This document shows positions 27,612 through 64,000 of a stretch of DNA of 64,000 bases, piece after piece. The position numbers and the translations under genes are program-made. The stretch is taken from the NCBI GenBank assembly GCA_037389465.1, contig JAZARR010000003.1, positions 62,001 through 126,000 of the forward strand. The letters run 5' to 3'. Position 1 is the first letter of the stretch; every line of letters begins with the position of its first letter. The stretch is from Baylisascaris procyonis. Lineage: Eukaryota > Nematoda > Chromadorea > Rhabditida > Ascarididae. The notes under the pieces were generated by a model. The model saw nothing but the letters and a program-made list of their open reading frames with translations, was not told the origin of the DNA and made no database searches.

Positions 27612-28031
27612 AAATTCGCATGCGAACTGTGCAAAATTCGCATGCGAACTTTGCAAAATTCGCATGCGAACTTTGCAAAATTCGCATGCGAACTTCACAG
27701 GTGTCGCATGCGAGCTTTGCAAACGTCGCATGCGAATTTTGCAAACGTCGCGTGCGAACTTCGCAGACGCGCATGCGTGCTTTGCAAAATTCGCATGCAA
27801 ACTTTGGAAAATTCGCATGGGAACTGCAAATTTCGCATGCGAGCTTTGCAGTATTCGCATGTGAACTTTGCAAAATTCGCATGCGAACTTTGCAAAATTC
27901 GCATGAGAACTTTGCAAAATTCGCATGCGAACTGTGCAAAATTCGCATGCGAACTTTGCGAAATTCGCATGAGAACTTTGCAAAATTCGCATGCGAACTG
28001 TGCAAAATTCGCATGCGTGCAAAATTCGCAT
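27612..28031 (+). repeat. Isolated 420-bp satellite patch
   Basis: About 19 forward-orientation units of the same 22-bp satellite, including the 21- and 19-bp variants, are separated from the main array by 250 bp. Flanks are non-satellite: CTTGTAAACACAAATTCGCA on the left, and AAAATTCGCATTGACG on the right, where the last unit is cut inside the palindrome. It is probably a satellite insertion or a detached array end. The variant order resembles part of the main array near 19.5-19.9 kb and 25.9-26.3 kb, read on the other strand. Confidence 0.93.
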
Positions 28032-29882
28032 TGACGAAACAGGCAAATATAAAAAGAGCTCACCATAAATGGCAGTTATGGTAGGGAAGCGGTTAAAACA
28101 GTCAACAGGAAGATCAGATCAAGTATGTATAAAAAATACGGAGAATAAAAATTTCGGTGAGCAGATAGGTACTAAGATGAGGTACTGAGATGAGATGACG
28201 GACATTAGCGCCTCTGAAGGATCAGCATGTGGCACATTTCGAGGCAATGGTTATTTAGGGAGAGGAGGAGGTGGTCAGACTCACTAGAACTGAAAGAATC
28301 ACTGATATTAGTTTCTGGCATCATTTGCTCATGTTGCTCATATGCCAGTGAGAATATTTTCCAGGACTTCCCAATTCAACACTGTACAGGATAGTCGAAA
28401 AGGTACAACTTACAAAATGCCTATCACCACCAATCGGGAATACCAAAAAAACCGGCAAAAGTATACATAACATCAATAGTAACTCCCCCCTCCCTCCCTA
28501 AAAAACCCACATTCTATTCGCAGCATATGCGCATGCACAATCAAGGGCGCTCAAAATCTCCTAAAATTCCAGAGGGGTCTCGTTTCCACTAACCGTATCT
28601 GCAACCTTCGTAAAGCCAAACTTCTTGCTCTCTAACAGCAAAGCTTATCTACTTCGTAATTTCCTAGGGTTCCGACAATAATTCCCATTTAGGCTTTTAC
28701 CTGAAAGCGGCTTAAGACGACCCACCCAGGTCTGGCGCGCTCTGAAGATGGGTTTGCGATGTTTTGTTGAAAGTGCCAAAGGCAGGATGGGACGGGCGCT
28801 CAAGGAACACTAGCTCATCTCCCACTCTACGAACACCAGCTGATTGGACGTAATAACAGGAAAATGCGTTGTATCAGTACCACTGTTAGTTTTTCAGTAC
28901 ATATTGGATCAGCCGACCATCGACTGCTTGTGTTAGCATTACAATGCAACGAGATAAAGATTCATTTGAAGCACGCGTTATATAATATTAAACAACAGAA
29001 GTCGAAAGCATCTGAGAGCACTGATACATCAACTGCAAAATAGTACACTTCCACTGGACAGAAGATTAGTTTAACTGTCACAAACTGAATTGCCCGAGCG
29101 GAACTGGTTACAAAGTTCGATTAACGGAAATTTAGGTTTGATTCGAATAAACGAAGGCCTACTGCGAGCAGGAAATATAAACGTAACGCCTTATCAATAT
29201 GCGTCAAGAAGGTTCCGGATGGCTACTTCAACGTTCAACTTCCCTTCTCAGCTATTGGTTCAAGCCTATCGGTCTTCATGAACAATACATATAACGCGGG
29301 CATATTCCTGTGCATGCTAAATCAAAATCGGAAAATGCTCCCCACCAATTTCAATAGGTACGATGTGCAACGCCATTCCGCCATAGTAACTACATCTGAA
29401 CTTTGCAGAGAAATATTTCTCAACAAAAAAGAATCAAACTGCAACAGTTCACGATTTGTTTTAAACAAGAACATATTTTACAGCTTATTTTTCATGGCGT
29501 AAGCATCACATGAAAAAGATAGCGAATAAAACGAATCGTTGAGTTCTATTACAGATTATAAAACAAAAAATAGAGCAAATCTTTATAATATGGTACCCTT
29601 TAAGCTAGATAGGATTAACGATAACAGCGGTCGGTGCACATTGTGTGCCTCAACGTTAGGTGCCAACATAAAGGTTGCATACTTATAACTCTTCTCCCCA
29701 CCACTGTTTTCCCTTTCGAAACATTCTTCCACCACAAAACACACGGATCCTCCATTCTCACCACTCCATACCATAGAGGTTACGTCGATATAAAAATACG
29801 GTTTAAAATTTCACGACTTCACGGAATATGAACAATTCAGATATACACATGTCAACTTTGTAAAAATAACTTACGCTTTCAC

Positions 29883-29981
29883 AAACGAAGCAGCAGACGC
29901 CAAATGGATCAAATATTATTTTTTTCTTTCTCTAACAAAATTTAAGGAACATTCCTAACGAAAGGGCCGAGACAACAAGAC
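29883..29981 (+). repeat. Direct repeat copy B
   Basis: 99 bp matching copy A at 27361-27454, offset about 2522 bp. Identity starts at AAACGAAGCAG and stops after AACAAGAC in both. In this copy the left neighbour is ordinary AT-rich DNA (TACGCTTTCAC), not satellite. Confidence 0.85.
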
Positions 29982-31039
29982 TCACTCACTATCATATCAG
30001 ATTCTAGCAAATGTAGTATCGTTTAAGCGCCTTTCTAAGCGCCCGGTTAATGTATTTATACCTTTACTAAAGGAACTGAAATGAAACTGAATATGAAAAA
30101 AGCTAACCAGGGCGTGTGCTTGCTTTTATGAACATAATTACCAACTCAAAGAGAGTTCCTCTTTCCCTTATAACAATATTATCAAGAATATTCACCAAAA
30201 CAGCCGCAATAGCACTTTGATCATATATAAAAATATTTTAAATAAAATCGCACTAGAAACAGGGCCTCTCTAAGGGGCATTTTAGCTTAGTTAGCAACAT
30301 TTAAGGAGTAGACTACTCATAGTTCACAACCCGTCATTTCTCGTAACATTGCTTGCGCGTTCCTGATATTAAAAAGGAGAATTGCGAAATTCTTATTAAT
30401 TATATATCATTCTAAACGATACCATAACAATTCCATCTCTAACGGATTTCCGCGATAACTACCTCATTACGTTGACGTTGCTATGAAAATTTGAACACAA
30501 TATCGTTATTGTATATATTTGTCAATTTTCTGCAATAAAATATTTTCCATTGCAACAGAATCCATGAACGCGAACCATCTGCGGTACTTCTTTGTTATAT
30601 AACAATTTTCGATCACGTGGTGCTCATTTTTCGTCAACTTTCTCGACGATATATTTCAATTTTACTTTTCTTCACCGAAAATACAAAAAGTCCAAAAATT
30701 TCGCAATATTTCGCAATATTTCGTCCATTCATCCCACTTCGAACGCAGATCTATCAAAAATATCTTCGTATACACAAAAGATGGCCAGAATAGCCCTTTA
30801 GCTAATTTCACCGCCATTTCCCCTGGTCAATAATGATATATTGGTAAGGCGCAAAAACAAAAAAAAAGAGCATAAAAAACTTGCAATTGCATTACAGTCA
30901 CATAAAAAATATTTTGAAAAGTACTAATCAAAACATTAGAACACTCAAACACACAATGCTCAAGCGATCGTCAACCTTAAAATTAATAAAATGTCGGTCA
31001 TACCACAAATGCTTGACACTTTTGCCTTGCTATCGGAGC

Positions 31040-31265
31040 TTTATTTGTATGAGGCAACATTTAGAAGACCCTTCTCCATCCTCCCTCCCTCTCCTCGCCA
31101 AGTGAGCACTTCCAGAACAGCTTGAAACTTGGCAACTAATGCATAATAGAGTGGAAACTTGCTCATGTAAAGAATCACTGAGAATGATTAGAAATCTCCA
31201 TTGCTCACCTATCCCAATCCCCTAAATCCAACGGTACACCAAGAGGAAGGCTACAGAGATTCATT
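31040..31265 (-). terminator. Candidate polyadenylation signals of the MAST kinase gene
   Basis: On the minus strand downstream of the stop codon at 31394, AATGAA (31265-31260) and AATAAA (31045-31040) are the nearest hexamers of the kinds nematodes use. The choice between them cannot be made without transcript ends. Confidence 0.35.
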
Positions 31266-31393
31266 TAACAATATGCTCCGCACACAGTAATAAATAAATA
31301 TCTAAGAGAGTGAAGCCGTGAAGACAATTCAATCAAACGAACACCAGCGCAGCATCTGAGTAAATCTGCAACTGTTTAACGAATTGCGTTCGT

Positions 31394-62192
<30,799 letters not shown>

Positions 62193-64000
62193 TCCCTTGA
62201 ATATTCGCTACTTTCACTTAAAACAATCTTCTTGAGAAATGCGTCCACCGAATTCGCTACACTGAATTGACTCAGTGATTCAGAAAATTACGACGTGAAT
62301 ATTTGCGTTCTTAGCTCGTCATATCTCAGTCTTCTATATACATTCAATTGGCTTTCATATCTGTTCACGGAAAATGCCATCTCTCATTTGTCAAACTATT
62401 TAAGCAGCAGAATGCAGTAACCAGATTGCTTAATTGCTAAGCAGCTTCAATGAACCACCTGTTTATGAGAAAAAAATTTTCTTAACACCGAGTTTAGACC
62501 GCTTTGCGTTCAATTGTGCACAAATAACTAAGAAGCCAGCTGAATGAAATATGCCGCGTAAGAGAACGCGTGGATATTGAAAGAATGCAGCGCGATCGCT
62601 AACTGAGGTGTGAGATGGTTGTCGCCACTGCCGGCTGGCACACGCTGCCATGCTAGTCAGTCAGTGTCACTAAGACAGCAAGCCGTATGCAACGACGATG
62701 AGTGAACGCCGCATCGATGAGACTCACCCAACCGATCGTTGATGCACTCACTTCACGACAACAAGGGTTTCTGTCTCGTCACCCTGAGGTAAAGCATTAA
62801 TGAAATCGCGTTTCCGTTTCATTAGCGCGCTAGCAAGCATCCCTACAACCAATAAACTCGTCTTCGGCTCGGCTTTCCCTCTACCCTGAATCAATTAGCG
62901 CTGTATCGGTCATTACATACGACACAACTCCGCACTCAGCATCATTTACACATTTCAGTTACAAACTGTGATTGATGACCAGATGAGGGTATATTCGAGG
63001 TTTATACGGTAAGACAGCAACAATCCGAGTATTTGATATGCACTTTCTAACAGTATATAGTTCGTATCCGTTTAATATATGAGTCTAAAGTTAGCGTAAC
63101 GCATTGGAAAATGTCTAAATGGAGGATCCTAATTTTGGTGGATCAAGAAGAACTAATCTGTGATCAACTTTTTCATTCAACTATATCTGCATAATTGCTC
63201 CTCATTAACATTGAACTCACATCTCACATTCAGGTCAACATTCGATCGTCCATGAAAACGCTCTCCGCAGGCGTGCACGAACTCCATCCCTCCATCTATG
63301 AGGCCAACTTTCTACCAATTAACCAAGCTGAACCCATTCATTTGTTATAATTTTTTACTCAGCTCTCATTTCATTTCAAGGCTATCTTCATTTCGGAGAA
63401 AATAAACTAAGAATAGATAGTTGCATTAAAGGGAATCCCCAGGCAATCAACAGATATTATCCCCCCCCCCCCAACTCCCAGATCATAACCTCCAGAAAGT
63501 ATCAGATCACACCATTTCCCAATTTATGTCACTTACTTTTTTTCTACATTTTTCAATTCCTCTTTTGTATTTTCATTTGTTTCTCTGTATTTTTCACTTA
63601 TCATCCATCTTATATCTCCAAATATCATAAAAGATATCGAGAGTGATAAGCAAATCATAATTACTTCATTTAAGCTTTATATAGCGAAATATTGATAAAC
63701 AAGCCGATGATGTCAATAATATTACTCTTTATACTTCAAAAATTTTGCACTTCAAAACATTTTATAATTTTTCTCTAATTTTTTCTGATTGAAAACGGTC
63801 AATCGTCAATTGCACAACCGTAAGCCTCTTTACTTTATTGCAAATCCATAAACTCTACGTCACTCTATTCATTTATCGCTCACATTTCAACGCTCATAGA
63901 ATCAATTATGCACTCTAATTTCAACTTTCGTTAATTTAATTGCAAGCCTGAAGACAACTGCGTCGTTGACAGCAACATCTAGCGAAAGCACAAAGTAAAT
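62193..64000. other. 5' flank of the MAST kinase gene
   Basis: 1.8 kb upstream of the candidate start. Positions 62500-62900 are less AT-rich than their surroundings and could hold the promoter or a 5' non-coding exon. The short minus-strand frame at 62463-62651 shows no family. Run of 12 C at about 63461-63472. No promoter motif or trans-splice site can be assigned from sequence alone. Confidence 0.5.

Larger units (their letters stand above)
28032..31393. other. Intergenic region and probable 3' UTR, no recognised gene
   Basis: AT-rich sequence of 3.4 kb. The longest open frames (29090-29281, 29278-29502, 30592-30801) are short, begin on non-ATG codons or show no family resemblance, and I do not call them. 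Downstream of the kinase stop on the minus strand, an AATGAA lies at 31265-31260 and an AATAAA at 31045-31040. Either could be the polyadenylation signal, giving a 3' UTR of about 0.15 or 0.35 kb. Repeat copy B lies at 29883-29981. Confidence 0.55.

Noticed and set aside
29090..29502. Two adjacent short plus-strand frames
   Set aside because: The first starts on TTG, and neither shows a recognisable domain or splice context. Probably chance.
62463..62651. 62-codon minus-strand frame upstream of exon 1
   Set aside because: It starts with ATG but has no clear donor joining it to exon 1 and no family resemblance. It could be a 5' exon, but I cannot support it.

Overview
This window looks like part of a nematode nuclear chromosome. 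The single clear gene is split into many short exons. Its introns range from 83 bp to 6 kb and most acceptors read TTNCAG or TTTTAG. The spliced protein is a MAST-family kinase of the type C. elegans calls KIN-4. Intergenic and intronic DNA is AT-rich with long (TA)n runs. I cannot name the species from the sequence alone.

Positions 1 to about 27362 are almost entirely a satellite array with a basic unit of about 22 bp (TTCGCATGCGAA followed by CTTTGCAAAA). It runs off the left edge of the window. A further 420-bp patch lies at 27612-28031. The array changes orientation at about 18.71, 21.57 and 25.25 kb. It also contains kilobase-scale internal duplications, separated by 1.34-1.36, 1.78, 3.84, 6.4-6.8, 8.1-8.3 and 8.9 kb. 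The unit has no stop codon in any frame on either strand and carries an ATG on both strands, so long open frames cover the array. I treat them as artefacts of the repeat, not genes.

Positions 28032-31393 are a transition zone with no recognisable gene. It contains the second copy of a roughly 95-bp sequence that also lies at the edge of the satellite, and probably the 3' UTR of the kinase gene.

Positions 31394-62192 on the minus strand hold one gene that I could reconstruct as 27 coding exons in consistent phase (4647 nt, 1548 codons plus stop). The protein order is: serine-rich N-terminus, MAST signature around the RRWS motif, MAST pre-kinase domain (DUF1908), AGC-type kinase domain with all catalytic residues, AGC C-terminal tail, Ser/Thr-rich linker, PDZ domain, and a basic Ser/Pro-rich tail. 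One intron appears to use a GC donor. The introns contain tandem repeats of 76, 28 and 36 bp, two long (TA)n tracts, two perfect-arm hairpins, a G-rich/C-rich pair and a possible tRNA-derived SINE head. Positions 62193-64000 are 5' flank with nothing certain in it.

The most unusual element is the satellite. Its unit is nearly its own reverse complement, and at least two of the three orientation switches fall inside its palindromic segments.
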